DNA from: Nocardioides aurantiacus
GTDB taxonomy: Bacteria > Actinomycetota > Actinomycetes > Propionibacteriales > Nocardioidaceae
DNA length: 64,000 bases
Direction: 5' to 3'
Assembly (NCBI RefSeq): GCF_003752505.1
Contig: NZ_RKHO01000001.1
Span: 2,728,001 to 2,792,000 of the forward strand
The notes beneath the pieces were generated by a model. It searched no databases and was not told the DNA's origin. It worked only from the letters and a program-made list of their open reading frames with translations. Both the position numbers and the translations under genes were made by a program. Each line of letters starts with the position of its first letter. Position 1 is the first letter of the stretch. Shown here one piece after another: positions 1 through 8,445 of the stretch.

Positions 1-1
1 C

Positions 2-538
2 GGAGGGGCGCAGCTGGTGCGCGCCGACAGCCACGTCCTGGGCGAGAAGGCCGGCACCGGGGTGGAGTTCGTGGAGTTCCTCGACTTCGAGTGCGAGGGG
101 TGTCGTGCCGCCTATCCGGCGGTCGAGCAGCTGCGGGAGGACTACGCCGGGCGGGTGACGTTCGTGGCTCGCTACTTCCCGATGCCGGGCCACTTCAACG
201 CCGAACGTGCCGCCCGCACCGTTGAAGCAGCCGCCCAGCAGGGCCAGTTCGAAGCGATGTACTCGCGCATGTACGAGACCCAGGAGCAGTGGGGCGAGCA
301 GCAGGTGCCGCTCGACGACCTCTTCCGAGGGTTTGCCGAGGACCTCGGCCTCGACATGACCAAGTTCGACCGCGACTACGCCGACCCCGCGACCGCCGCG
401 CGCATCAAGAAGGACCAGGCCGACGGCCTCGCCCTCGGCGTCCAGGGCACACCCACGTTCTTCATCAACGGCCAGCAGATCCAGCCCCGCGACTACACCG
501 ACCTCACCGACGCGCTCGATGTCGCCCTCGCCGAGTAG
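2..538 (+). CDS. DsbA-like thiol:disulfide oxidoreductase (5' partial)
   Basis: Thioredoxin-fold oxidoreductase that would form disulfides in exported proteins. The frame is open to the window edge and begins inside the protein; a GTG at 17 is in frame, but homologues have an N-terminal membrane anchor, so the true start is probably upstream. The sequence DFECEGC carries the CxxC active site (CEGC) early in the fold, and the cis-Pro loop GTPTFFING lies near the C-terminus, as in DsbA/Fe-S-type 'thioredoxin domain' proteins. The stop overlaps the start of the following VKOR gene by 20 bases, so the two are almost certainly co-transcribed and work as donor and regenerating enzyme. Family assignment is firm; the exact substrates are not visible. 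Confidence 0.87.
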   Translation, partial: GGAQLVRADSHVLGEKAGTGVEFVEFLDFECEGCRAAYPAVEQLREDYAGRVTFVARYFPMPGHFNAERAARTVEAAAQQGQFEAMYSRMYETQEQWGEQQVPLDDLFRGFAEDLGLDMTKFDRDYADPATAARIKKDQADGLALGVQGTPTFFINGQQIQPRDYTDLTDALDVALAE

Positions 539-1193
539 CGCGGCAGACGCGGCTCAGCACACCCGGACAGCCCACGGTCACGCCCCCGACAGGTCGCCCC
601 TACGGGAACCGTTCCCGCGACTCCTGCCGTGGCTCCTCCTCGTCGGAGGCCTGCTCGGTGCCGGCGCAGCGTTCGTCCTCACGGTCGAGAAGATCGCGCT
701 CATCACCGATCCGGAGTTCATCCCCTCCTGCAGCCTCAACCCGGTCCTCAACTGTGGGTCGATCATGAAGACCGACCAGGCCGAACTGCTTGGGTTCCCC
801 AATCCGCTGATCGGGCTCGCCACCTTTCCCGTCCTTGCCGCCACCGGGGCGCTGCTCCTGGCCCGAGTCCGGCTACCGCGCTGGTACTGGCTCGGACTCC
901 AAGCTGGGGCCACGCTTGCCGTGGTGTTCGTCGGCTGGCTCATCTTCCAGAGCCTCTACCGCATCGGCGCCCTCTGCCCGTACTGCATGGTCGTCTGGGC
1001 CATCGTCATCCCTGTGTTCTGGTACCTCACCCTGTCCAACCTCGCTACCGGGCGCCTCGGGGTCGCTGGCACCGGCACGCCGATCCGGATGCTCGTCACG
1101 AACCACGCCGTCGCACTCACCCTGATCACCACCGTGATCGCCGCCCTGGTCACGCACAGGTTCTGGGACTACTGGTCGTCACTCATCACCTGA
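519..1193 (+). CDS. Vitamin K epoxide reductase (VKOR) family membrane protein
   Basis: Membrane quinone reductase homologue that re-oxidises a DsbA-like partner, passing electrons to menaquinone. The 224-residue product has four to five hydrophobic segments. It has the VKOR signatures CSLNPVLNCGS after the first helix (the loop cysteine pair) and ALCPYC with the CxxC active site around residue 155. The ATG at 519 lies inside the end of the DsbA-like gene, giving a 20-base overlap and implying translational coupling. The N-terminal 30 residues are polar and cytoplasmic. The pairing DsbA-VKOR is a known actinobacterial disulfide-forming system. Assignment is firm. Confidence 0.92.
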   Translation: MSPSPSSAADAAQHTRTAHGHAPDRSPLREPFPRLLPWLLLVGGLLGAGAAFVLTVEKIALITDPEFIPSCSLNPVLNCGSIMKTDQAELLGFPNPLIGLATFPVLAATGALLLARVRLPRWYWLGLQAGATLAVVFVGWLIFQSLYRIGALCPYCMVVWAIVIPVFWYLTLSNLATGRLGVAGTGTPIRMLVTNHAVALTLITTVIAALVTHRFWDYWSSLIT

Positions 1194-1284
1194 CTGATGC
1201 CTCGCCGCACGTTGGACTCGAGGTGGTTCGGCGGCGTACCAATGCTCCAGACCTCGTCGTGGAGAGGCTGCCGCGTTCGTCGTG

Positions 1285-2649
1285 CTACGCGGCGACTGGT
1301 CCCGCCCTGGGGTGAGGAAGCGACGTCGCAAGTCCACGCCCGACGTAGACGAAGCTCGAGACGACCTCAAATCCCGCAGGCACCGCATCCTCAGCCAACA
1401 GACGCACGTCCCAGGCCGACGCGTCCTCGCTGCGTCCACCTCGATGTAGTCGCCGGGCGAGTCGCAACTGACCGAACGTCACGGAATAGGCCCGCGACTT
1501 GGTGATCGGGTGTCCCCGGTAGCCCAGCGTGGCGAGGCATCGGCGCATGCGGGCGTAGTCCTCGTGCTCCCGGCTCAGCCTGTAGGCGGTGCGGACGATG
1601 TTTACGGCATGAGGACGAGCACCGGCTGCGCGAGCCTGGCCCGGAGTCGCCACCCGGGCGGGGAGCCCGAAGTCCTCGGTGGTCTTGGTCAGGTACTTCG
1701 CGAGGTACGCCGCCACCTGCTCCGGGTGGACGACGCGTCCACACCGATCGGAGTCTCTGGCTGCGGTGTCGACGATCGAGCGCAGGTCGACCTGCGTTCC
1801 CCAGGCCAGTCGTCTCGTGGCTCCGTCTCGCAGCGGCTCGGAGTCGATCGCCACACGGCTGGCGGCAATGACGACGGCGTGCTCCAGCTCGGCGGTCCCC
1901 AGGTGCAGTCCGCACGCCGGGCCGTCGGGGCCCTCGGGGCCGTCGAGACGGATGGGCGCGTGGAGGTGCACGACTCCACGGGCCTGGAACTCGACCACCT
2001 TCGAGTACGAGATGCGGCAGGCCTTGCGAAACTCAGCAACCCGGAGATCGACCGCCTTGGCGAGCTCGCGCTGCAGCGCGATGCAGAAACGTCTCCAGAG
2101 CTCCGGGGCGTGCCACTGCCACAGCACATGCCCGACGTAGTCGTAGCAGTCCTCGCACAGTGGCTCCCCCAGTTGTCTGTCGTCTCTGGCGTGCCGCCGG
2201 GTGCACCACAAGGGCCGGTCGTGCGGGCACCTCGGCCGGTCGCGGCGCGCGCGGCAGGTACCGCCTCCGCGGGCGCCGTGCACCGGACCGAAAGAGGGCG
2301 CGGTCAACGTGAGGAAGGTGCAGGGGCGTCTGGCGACATCGGCGGGCACCCCCTTGCCGCCGGCGAGGCCGCACAGCAGCAGGTGCCAGGCGTCGCCCTT
2401 GTACTCCCGAGAACAACTCGGGCACAATCGCGCCCGCCGGTCGCCGCACCGCACGTACACCTGACCATCGAGCTCGTTGGCCGAGTCGTAGAGCGTCGTG
2501 ACCTCCCCGGTGCGGGTGTCGACCAGGTTGCGCTGCCCGCGCAGTCGCACGGGTTGCACACATCCGCGCGCGCGGCGCTCGGCGTCGAGCCGGTATGCCT
2601 CGCGGTGCCTTGACGCGACAAGCGCCGCGGGCGGACCCGACCGCGTCAT
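1285..2649 (-). CDS. Replication initiator protein, RepSA-like (HUH type)
   Basis: Rolling-circle replication initiator of a pSAM2-type actinobacterial integrative element. Three Rep motifs are visible in order: motif 1 FLTLTAPSFG (about residue 110), motif 2 RGVVHLHAPIR (about 225-235, the HxH metal site of HUH nucleases) and motif 3 YLAKYLTK (about 310, with the nicking tyrosine). CxxC pairs (CPSC, CEDC) in the N-terminal half suggest zinc binding. At 454 residues it is full length for the family. The start ATG overlaps the stop of the transfer ATPase gene by four bases. Normally xis and int follow rep; here the gene is instead convergent with the VKOR gene 91 bases away, so those genes are missing. 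The Rep protein itself looks intact. Confidence 0.85.
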   Translation of the reverse strand: MTRSGPPAALVASRHREAYRLDAERRARGCVQPVRLRGQRNLVDTRTGEVTTLYDSANELDGQVYVRCGDRRARLCPSCSREYKGDAWHLLLCGLAGGKGVPADVARRPCTFLTLTAPSFGPVHGARGGGTCRARRDRPRCPHDRPLWCTRRHARDDRQLGEPLCEDCYDYVGHVLWQWHAPELWRRFCIALQRELAKAVDLRVAEFRKACRISYSKVVEFQARGVVHLHAPIRLDGPEGPDGPACGLHLGTAELEHAVVIAASRVAIDSEPLRDGATRRLAWGTQVDLRSIVDTAARDSDRCGRVVHPEQVAAYLAKYLTKTTEDFGLPARVATPGQARAAGARPHAVNIVRTAYRLSREHEDYARMRRCLATLGYRGHPITKSRAYSVTFGQLRLARRLHRGGRSEDASAWDVRLLAEDAVPAGFEVVSSFVYVGRGLATSLPHPRAGPVAA

Positions 2650-4013
2650 CTCGTCTCCGTTGCACGGCCAGGACGTCGGTTTCGTCCCGCGCTCTCGACG
2701 CGCACCGGGAGCACGGACAGCGTCGTCGGCGTCGCGAACTCTGCGGCCGTCTCGCGGATCAGGTCGTCCGACGCGTAGCCGGCCCGCACCTTGACCGGCG
2801 GCCCCCCGGACTCCGGCACGACGTAACCCGTGCCGGGCAGTTCGCGTGACAGGCGGTGGCAGTGGGCACCCGCCTGCACTGCTGCCTCACCCAGGACCAT
2901 GGTCGACTCCGAGTCGTCCTTGAGCCGAAGGCCCACCATCTGCGTGAACAGCCCCCGTGTTGGTACGACGTCCTTGCGCGGGTCCTGCAAGCAGGCCAGC
3001 ACGACGAACCCGGGCGCCCTCCCCTGCGAGAGCAGGATGCTCAGCGCCACCTCGCCGCGACGTTGGAGCTCCCGATCCGTCGAGTACGCCGTCAGGGCCG
3101 CCAGCTCGTCGATGACGACGACGTGAAGTGGCTCGGTCTCGGATGCCTGGTGGCTGCGGACGCGGCCGGCATATTGACGGGTCCTCGCCTGTAGCCAGTC
3201 GACCAGCAGCTCGAGCGATGCGACGGCCTCCGCCTGGGATGTCGCGAGCGTCGTGAAGAAGCCGCGACCCATCAGGATCTCCATGCCGCCCTTGAGGTCG
3301 ATGCCATGCAGCTGGACGCGGCCGTCTCTCACGGCCGGGGCGAGGCCGAAGACGAACGACCACAGGACCGACCCCTTCCCGGACCCGGAGCACCCGGCAA
3401 CCAGGGTGTGGGGGCCGATGGGGAGGGCCCAGTCGGACCCGTCCCACTGCCGTCCCACGATCACCGCATCGTCCGAACCGTGCGCGGGAACGTTCGCAGC
3501 AAAGGGGAGGTCCAGGACGTCAGCGAAGGCCAACGAGATGCGGACGTCGCGGACGCCGTCGGGCTCGATCCGGATCTGCGTGGCTCCCACGCAGGAGCGC
3601 AGGGCTTCGGCCCTCTCCTCGAACTCGGTGACGGTCTGGCCGCTCGCCAGCCGTGACCGGATCACCAGCCGTGGCCAGCGGGCCAGGACTCGGAGCAGTG
3701 GCCGATCGTTCGTGAGCCCACATGCGTCCAGGGACTCCCCCCAGCATCGTCTGACAGCGCCTGCTCGGCAACGCCCGACGACGGGCCCAGCCGCGCGCCA
3801 GTAGCCGAGCGGCCAGCGGAGCATCCAGATCCGCACCGAGATCGCCACGGATGCCGCCAGAGCGACCGTCACGGGCGCGAGAGCCCATGCAATCCACGCC
3901 AGGGCAAGAGCAACGACGACGTGGCCGGGGAACCGCCCTGTCAACCGGGTCAGGAGAACCACCCAGAAGCGGGCCTCGGACCACGCCGTCGCTGCCGTCT
4001 TGGGGAGGGTCAT
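2646..4013 (-). CDS. FtsK/SpoIIIE-like DNA transfer ATPase (TraSA/TraB type)
   Basis: Double-stranded-DNA translocase that moves actinobacterial integrative elements between mycelia or cells. An N-terminal hydrophobic region (about residues 20-60) is followed by an FtsK-type ATPase domain with Walker A GCSGSGKGS near residue 203 and Walker B VVIDELAAL near residue 300. Length (455) fits the family. It sits in the order pra, small genes, tra, rep with four-base overlaps on both sides, exactly the arrangement of pSAM2-like elements. A role in chromosome segregation is unlikely because of this context and the small size. Assignment as a conjugative FtsK-like protein is strong. Confidence 0.85.
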   Translation of the reverse strand: MTLPKTAATAWSEARFWVVLLTRLTGRFPGHVVVALALAWIAWALAPVTVALAASVAISVRIWMLRWPLGYWRAAGPVVGRCRAGAVRRCWGESLDACGLTNDRPLLRVLARWPRLVIRSRLASGQTVTEFEERAEALRSCVGATQIRIEPDGVRDVRISLAFADVLDLPFAANVPAHGSDDAVIVGRQWDGSDWALPIGPHTLVAGCSGSGKGSVLWSFVFGLAPAVRDGRVQLHGIDLKGGMEILMGRGFFTTLATSQAEAVASLELLVDWLQARTRQYAGRVRSHQASETEPLHVVVIDELAALTAYSTDRELQRRGEVALSILLSQGRAPGFVVLACLQDPRKDVVPTRGLFTQMVGLRLKDDSESTMVLGEAAVQAGAHCHRLSRELPGTGYVVPESGGPPVKVRAGYASDDLIRETAAEFATPTTLSVLPVRVESAGRNRRPGRATETR

Positions 4014-4282
4014 GCCACGCGGTGCTCGCCGGTCCGGAACCGGCCCACCGTGGCGTCGAGGATGTCGATGCCCTCACCGAGGGTCGACCGAGCGACCCCC
4101 AGCACCTCGTGCAGGTCCGGGTCCGGAGCGTCAGCGAGACCACGACACAGTCGAGCCAGCTCGTCGTACGCCCCCTTCAAAGACGCGGACCACCGTGCCA
4201 GCTCGGCCACGGCCTCGTCGTCCGACGAGGCGTCGAGGAAGCGGAACCACTCGTGCTGTGAACCGGCCACCACGTCACTCAC
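4010..4282 (-). CDS. Hypothetical protein of the integrative element
   Basis: A 90-residue acidic, largely helical protein with no motif I recognise. It overlaps the transfer ATPase start by four bases (ATGA) and the preceding small gene by eight, so it is a real member of the pra-tra-rep operon. Small genes in this position (Spd-like or structural accessory proteins) are usual in actinobacterial integrative elements, but I cannot assign a function. No transmembrane segment is evident. Confidence 0.7.
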   Translation of the reverse strand: MSDVVAGSQHEWFRFLDASSDDEAVAELARWSASLKGAYDELARLCRGLADAPDPDLHEVLGVARSTLGEGIDILDATVGRFRTGEHRVA

Positions 4283-4583
4283 CCCCGGCGACGACCACGG
4301 TGAGGACGAGTCCCGCCGTCTCTGCGGTCCACCCGGTGGGGCTCTGGCTGATGAACTCGACCTCGTCCTCGCCGTACAGCAGCCGCCGGCGCAGCTTGCG
4401 CTTGGGCATCTCGCCGTCGACGTGAACGGTCACGGCCGGCAGCCCACCGCCCTCGGTGGGCGGAACCACCTCGATCCGGGCGACGTCCTGCTGGCGGCCC
4501 AGGAGGTCCGCGACCCGTCCAAGCACATCGGCGAGGTCACCGAGCACCCAGCTGCCCCACTCCACGTCCCAGCCCACCGACAT
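4275..4583 (-). CDS. Hypothetical protein of the integrative element
   Basis: A 102-residue protein predicted to be soluble, rich in Asp/Glu/Val, with a probable beta-rich C-terminal half. It begins with ATG one base after the pra stop and overlaps the next gene by eight bases, so the set is tightly translationally coupled. I recognise no domain. Its fixed place between the replication activator and the transfer ATPase suggests an accessory role in transfer or replication; that is inference from position only. Confidence 0.68.
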   Translation of the reverse strand: MSVGWDVEWGSWVLGDLADVLGRVADLLGRQQDVARIEVVPPTEGGGLPAVTVHVDGEMPKRKLRRRLLYGEDEVEFISQSPTGWTAETAGLVLTVVVAGGE

Positions 4584-4584
4584 G

Positions 4585-5016
4585 TCAGGCCACCGCCTTG
4601 TCGGCCCGCTGTGACGAGCCGCCGGCAGCGGGTGCGCTCGGCGTCGTCACCTCCGACGCACGCAGGGACCACGCGATGCGGGAGAAGTTGCCACTGTCCT
4701 CGACGTACGCCGTCGCGGTCATGCCCGTGAAGCGCACCGGCCGGAACGGCAGCTCGCCCTCGTGGCGCTCGAGCACCGGCATCACCTTGGCGCTGACCTT
4801 GACGGTCATCGTGCGGTTGTTCTTCCGGGCGTCCGGGTCGGCGTCCACGACGTCGACCGCCCAGACGGGGAAGCCCGAGTCGGGGTCGGCCGCCTGGACG
4901 GCGTTCTCGCGGGTGGATCGGTCGTAGTCACGGACCGGCGAGATCTCGCCGACCATGTAGGCACCGAGCGGGAAGACGATGTCGAACTCGACGGGCAGCT
5001 TGCGCGGAATGGCCAT
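4585..5016 (-). CDS. pra: Plasmid replication, integration and excision activator (Pra-like)
   Basis: Activator family first described for pSAM2 (Pra), which switches on replication and excision of the element. The 143-residue product shows the family's characteristic opening, MAIPRKLPVEFDIVFPLGAY, and the conserved stretch VWAVDVVDADPDARK, followed by a VKVSAKV segment and a low-complexity Ala/Ser C-terminus. I chose the ATG at 5016 because a strong AGGAGG ribosome-binding site lies at 5021-5026; an in-frame upstream start at 5070 adds 18 residues unlike the family. It is the first gene of the element operon and is divergent from the nuclease-AIPR gene. Recognition rests on memory of the family pattern. 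Confidence 0.8.
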   Translation of the reverse strand: MAIPRKLPVEFDIVFPLGAYMVGEISPVRDYDRSTRENAVQAADPDSGFPVWAVDVVDADPDARKNNRTMTVKVSAKVMPVLERHEGELPFRPVRFTGMTATAYVEDSGNFSRIAWSLRASEVTTPSAPAAGGSSQRADKAVA

Positions 5017-5403
5017 GGTTCCTCCTGGGGTCGATTGCTGACTGCAAATCAACCGGGATGCGCAGGACACTCACACCACCTGTTCGGGACGCGACGAAAC
5101 GTCTCGCATCGCCCCAGCGGAGCGTGCTGCGCACGCCCATCCCGCCCACAAAGACGTTGCATTGCGACTTCAGGCTCGTCGGCCGCTCGCCCGAGGGCCT
5201 GGATGCCCCCCTTCCCCCCCGGAACTGGCGGGCGAAGAGGGCCCTTCTCGTCGCGCGCACGCTCACGGCTGATCGTGACTCTGCGTAACCTTGGTTTGTT
5301 GGCTCCTCCAGGCTCGAGGCGGCTTATGTTTACGCCTCAGGAGATCGACCCGCGCACGTGACTGGGATCAATTCATTCTTACCCGCCCTTTGAGAGGACT
5401 GAA
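5017..5403. promoter_or_regulatory. Divergent intergenic region with inverted repeat
   Basis: This stretch separates pra (leftward) from the nuclease-AIPR gene (rightward) and must hold both promoters. An inverted repeat GAGGCG...CGCCTC at 5316-5338 (11-base loop) lies about 65 bases before the AIPR start. GAGAGG at 5392-5397 is a reasonable ribosome-binding site for the GTG at 5404. Near 5069 there is a short sequence (TCACACCACC then CTGTTCGGG) that recurs with a small insertion near 8170, upstream of the OLD gene. I see no gene here. Confidence 0.45.
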
Positions 5404-7101
5404 GTGGAGCTGCAAGAGCGTCAGGTTCGTAGGCGGCTGGAGGAAGACTTCGAATCCCACATCGACCTGTCCGACTATCAGCAGCATTCGGAGAGTGAAC
5501 AGGCAAAGGCACGCACCACTCGGGCCTTGGCGGCCTTGACCGTGGCGGCGCGCGCAATGGTCTCTGTTGACGAGGCGTGCGCATCCGTGGTCGATGAGAG
5601 TAATGACCAGGGAATCGATGCGATCGGGATTTCGGCCGCGCGTCGTGAGGTTTACGTCGTTCAGACCAAGACGTCCGTTGGTGGCCCCAGTCCGACCGAA
5701 GTTATGAAGTTCGTGCACGGCATTCGCTGCCTTCTCGACTGGGATTGGGATGCGTTGGGCCCAAAGGCTCGTCGGCGTCGCGGTGAGATAGAAGAGGTGC
5801 TTGCCGATGCTCGAGTCATAGCCATCTTTAGTTACTTAGGCGCGCAAGGACCAAACGAGGATGCGTCTCGCCTGAGCAATCAGTTGACCGAAGACGTAAA
5901 CGCGGCGGGCGATATCCTCGAGTTTCACTATGAAGGTCTGCGAGAGAACTTCGAACGCAGGAACATTGCCAGCGGCCTGTCGTCACCTGACTCCGAGCTG
6001 ACTTTTGACCGGTGGATCACAATGAGCGACTACAGGTCGGAGATCATGGGAATAGTTTCCGGTGAGCAGCTAGCAACTCTGACAGAACAATTTAGTGAAC
6101 TACTGTTTGATAAAAACATCCGCGCGATCCTTCGGTCCACCGAAACAAACGAAGTTCTCGACGAAACCCTACGCGACTCGCCGTCAGACTTCTGGTACTA
6201 CAATAACGGCATTACCATTGTTGCAAACTCGATCGGGTGCTCTCGCACCAATCCGAGGTCCTCTAACGAGACCTTCTCGTTGAAAGGCTTAAGCGTCGTC
6301 AATGGGGCACAGACTTGCGGTGCCCTTTCGCGAGCATTCCGCAGTAACTTGCCGTTAGATGACGTTCATGTCACGGTCCGCGTCATCTCGACCGCAGAGC
6401 ACCCCGAGGACTTTGAGAAACAGGTCACCCGCTACACCAATACCCAGAACCAAGTCAGCAACCGCGAGTTTGTCGCGTTGGATCCATATCAGCAGGAGCT
6501 GAGTGACCTCCTCTTGGCTGAAAAGGTTCAGTACTCGTTCCGCACCGGACAGGCGCTCGACGACGAAGAGTATGACTTTGCGTTCGATCTCGAGGAGGCC
6601 ACCCGAGCGCTGAGCTGCTGGTCTGGCGTGGCCAACGCGACGCGAGCCAAGCGCGAGATCGGTCGCATGTGGGCAGACCTCAGTGCAAGTCCGTATCTCG
6701 AACTTTTTCCTCGTGATTTGAATGCGGCGATCATGTACAACTCTGTGCGCTTTTGGCGCTCATTCCGTGACTCGTACAATTCCGCCGGCCGAGAGCGGGA
6801 GCATCGGGCGAAGAATATCGTCAAGAACTCTGAGTTCATGGCGTCTGCGCTCTTTATGCAGTGGGCGCGGGGAAATGCCGCCGAGTTTACGAACATCGAC
6901 TGGGATGTTGCAGCTTTCATGGCTGGTTGCACGGATCAGGTTCGTGTCCTAGCGGAGTGCGTAGTTGCACGTCACGAACGGGAGAATCCAGGCGGCTTTG
7001 CTATGTCGTTCTTCAAGAACCAGCAAAAGGTCGAAACTTTTGCTCGGGCGGTCCGTGCTGATTTTCTGCAGGAGCTCCAGTCGTCGTCGGGCACCTCTTA
7101 G
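5404..7101 (+). CDS. AIPR family abortive-infection/phage-resistance protein with PD-(D/E)XK-like N-terminus
   Basis: Putative anti-phage protein. The central and C-terminal part is an AIPR domain, shown by FWYYNNGITIVA (near residue 262), VNGAQTCGAL (near 300) and YTNTQNQVSNREF (near 345). The N-terminal 120 residues resemble an Mrr/restriction-endonuclease-like fold: GIDAIG with Asp72, then VYVVQTKTS with Gln87 and Lys89, a QxK variant of the PD-(D/E)XK site. At 565 residues it is complete. The start is GTG at 5404 with GAGAGG six bases upstream. GC content is visibly lower than in the flanking genes, consistent with recent acquisition. Next to it lie a DUF4145 gene and an OLD-type nuclease gene. 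Whether it acts alone or with them is unknown. Confidence 0.82.
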   Translation: MELQERQVRRRLEEDFESHIDLSDYQQHSESEQAKARTTRALAALTVAARAMVSVDEACASVVDESNDQGIDAIGISAARREVYVVQTKTSVGGPSPTEVMKFVHGIRCLLDWDWDALGPKARRRRGEIEEVLADARVIAIFSYLGAQGPNEDASRLSNQLTEDVNAAGDILEFHYEGLRENFERRNIASGLSSPDSELTFDRWITMSDYRSEIMGIVSGEQLATLTEQFSELLFDKNIRAILRSTETNEVLDETLRDSPSDFWYYNNGITIVANSIGCSRTNPRSSNETFSLKGLSVVNGAQTCGALSRAFRSNLPLDDVHVTVRVISTAEHPEDFEKQVTRYTNTQNQVSNREFVALDPYQQELSDLLLAEKVQYSFRTGQALDDEEYDFAFDLEEATRALSCWSGVANATRAKREIGRMWADLSASPYLELFPRDLNAAIMYNSVRFWRSFRDSYNSAGREREHRAKNIVKNSEFMASALFMQWARGNAAEFTNIDWDVAAFMAGCTDQVRVLAECVVARHERENPGGFAMSFFKNQQKVETFARAVRADFLQELQSSSGTS

Positions 7102-7294
7102 ACCTTCTGCCAGCCTTCGGGGCGTGCGTTGCTCCTCCAACGCAGCGATATGACATTCCTCGGCAGCGCCCGGGTAGGGCTGCCTGCGGCTGCGCTTTCC
7201 CATCGAACGGCGAAGTTAGACAGAGAACAGGCCTCCAATGCAACTAGCGTGCCATGGTGTCGAGTCAGAGCCGGATCTAAATACCCTGGGCGGG

Positions 7295-7987
7295 CTAGTC
7301 ATCTCCGAGCAACCCCTGGTCGCGGAGCAATTGCGCAGGCATCTCGTACTCGTGTCTGATTAGATGCCGGACGAACTTGCTCAGCCCCACCGCTTCCGCA
7401 CCTGTGACATCGTCGTAATCCTCAGGGTGAGCGCCTTCGTTACCCAGTTGGTTCAGATGGTCTGCCCACTCCCAAAGGGACTTGTGGAGGTCGCCGTCGG
7501 CCTTCATGTGTTTGAGAGCGCTCTTGAGGTGACGCTCGCCCCGCGCTTTCTCGCTCCCCTTGTCTTTTACGAACAGGCTCAGTGAAGACCGGAACATCAC
7601 AGCAGCGGCACGGAAAGCGTTGATGCTCAGGCATCTCATTCCCTCGTCGTAGGCAGAAGCCACGCCCACATTTACCTGCCTGTCGAGAACCCCGGCTCCG
7701 GGCGGTGGGTACCAGTGCAAGCCCTGTCCAGCGGGATCGGTGACACTGAGAACGGCGTTTCCACACCCGTCGCAGCGCAGTATTGCGCAGACGTGGGTGG
7801 CCTTGTAACCAGCATGATGATCGGTTGGGATCGAGCGCAACCATCTTTGGCTGTCCTCAATCTTGAAGTTGGACACACGTCCGCACCAGGGGCAGGGGCC
7901 GCTGGGGTCGTACTCGGTCGGGAGGCTGTCAGGGTCGGTACGGTGCTGGGTGCTTCCGACGAACACGTTCCGGGACTGTGATGCCAT
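7295..7987 (-). CDS. DUF4145 domain protein with zinc-ribbon-like N-terminus
   Basis: A 230-residue protein of unknown activity. The N-terminal half has two CxxC knuckles, CPWC (about residue 33) and CDGC (about residue 72), which look like a treble-clef or zinc ribbon. The C-terminal 110 residues match the helical DUF4145 pattern: an A-V-M-F-R-S-S-L-rich first helix, a middle K/H-rich helix, and the signature QLGNEGAHPED. DUF4145 proteins and fusions are frequent in restriction-modification and other defence loci. It is encoded on the opposite strand between the AIPR gene (convergent) and the OLD gene (divergent), so it has its own promoter in the 7988-8445 region. No catalytic residues are recognisable. 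Confidence 0.78.
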   Translation of the reverse strand: MASQSRNVFVGSTQHRTDPDSLPTEYDPSGPCPWCGRVSNFKIEDSQRWLRSIPTDHHAGYKATHVCAILRCDGCGNAVLSVTDPAGQGLHWYPPPGAGVLDRQVNVGVASAYDEGMRCLSINAFRAAAVMFRSSLSLFVKDKGSEKARGERHLKSALKHMKADGDLHKSLWEWADHLNQLGNEGAHPEDYDDVTGAEAVGLSKFVRHLIRHEYEMPAQLLRDQGLLGDD

Positions 7988-8445
7988 GGGTACATCGTGT
8001 CAGGAGGTGCCGACAGCCCTCGCCGGTTTATTCGTCCGAGGCCACGGGGCCAGGATCAGGAGCCCACGGACTGCCATTGGTGTTGTACTAGCTCCGCCCA
8101 TGAAGTGGGATTGAGTCATGGATACGAGCGCATGGTCGCAGCGACGTGCGTCTTGCTCGTGCCTATGCGTCACACCACCGCCTGTTCGGGCCCCCGGGAC
8201 AGGCTCACCCCGCGTGTCAGGACCCGACTGCCGCCGGTGCTTACGCACGTCCGGACGCGCAATCCGGACCAGCTCTGAATCTGGACCGACTTGAACGGTG
8301 TTCTCGTCTTTCGGGTTCGGCGATTGCGACACGCCTACCGTCGTCGTTCGAACAACGCCGTCTGTGTTTGTCCCCCCCGCTCGGGCAGTATGACCTCACT
8401 CCGGCGATGTCGGAACCGAGGGCGTGAAGCGCTAGGGAGATTGCA
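7988..8445. promoter_or_regulatory. Divergent intergenic region with GC-rich imperfect palindrome
   Basis: This region holds the promoters of the leftward DUF4145 gene and the rightward OLD-type gene. A strong imperfect palindrome at 8181-8203 (CCTGT..CGGG then CCCGGGACAGG) could be a hairpin or operator. AGGGAGA at 8434-8440 is the ribosome-binding site for the GTG at 8446. I see no credible gene on either strand. Confidence 0.4.
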
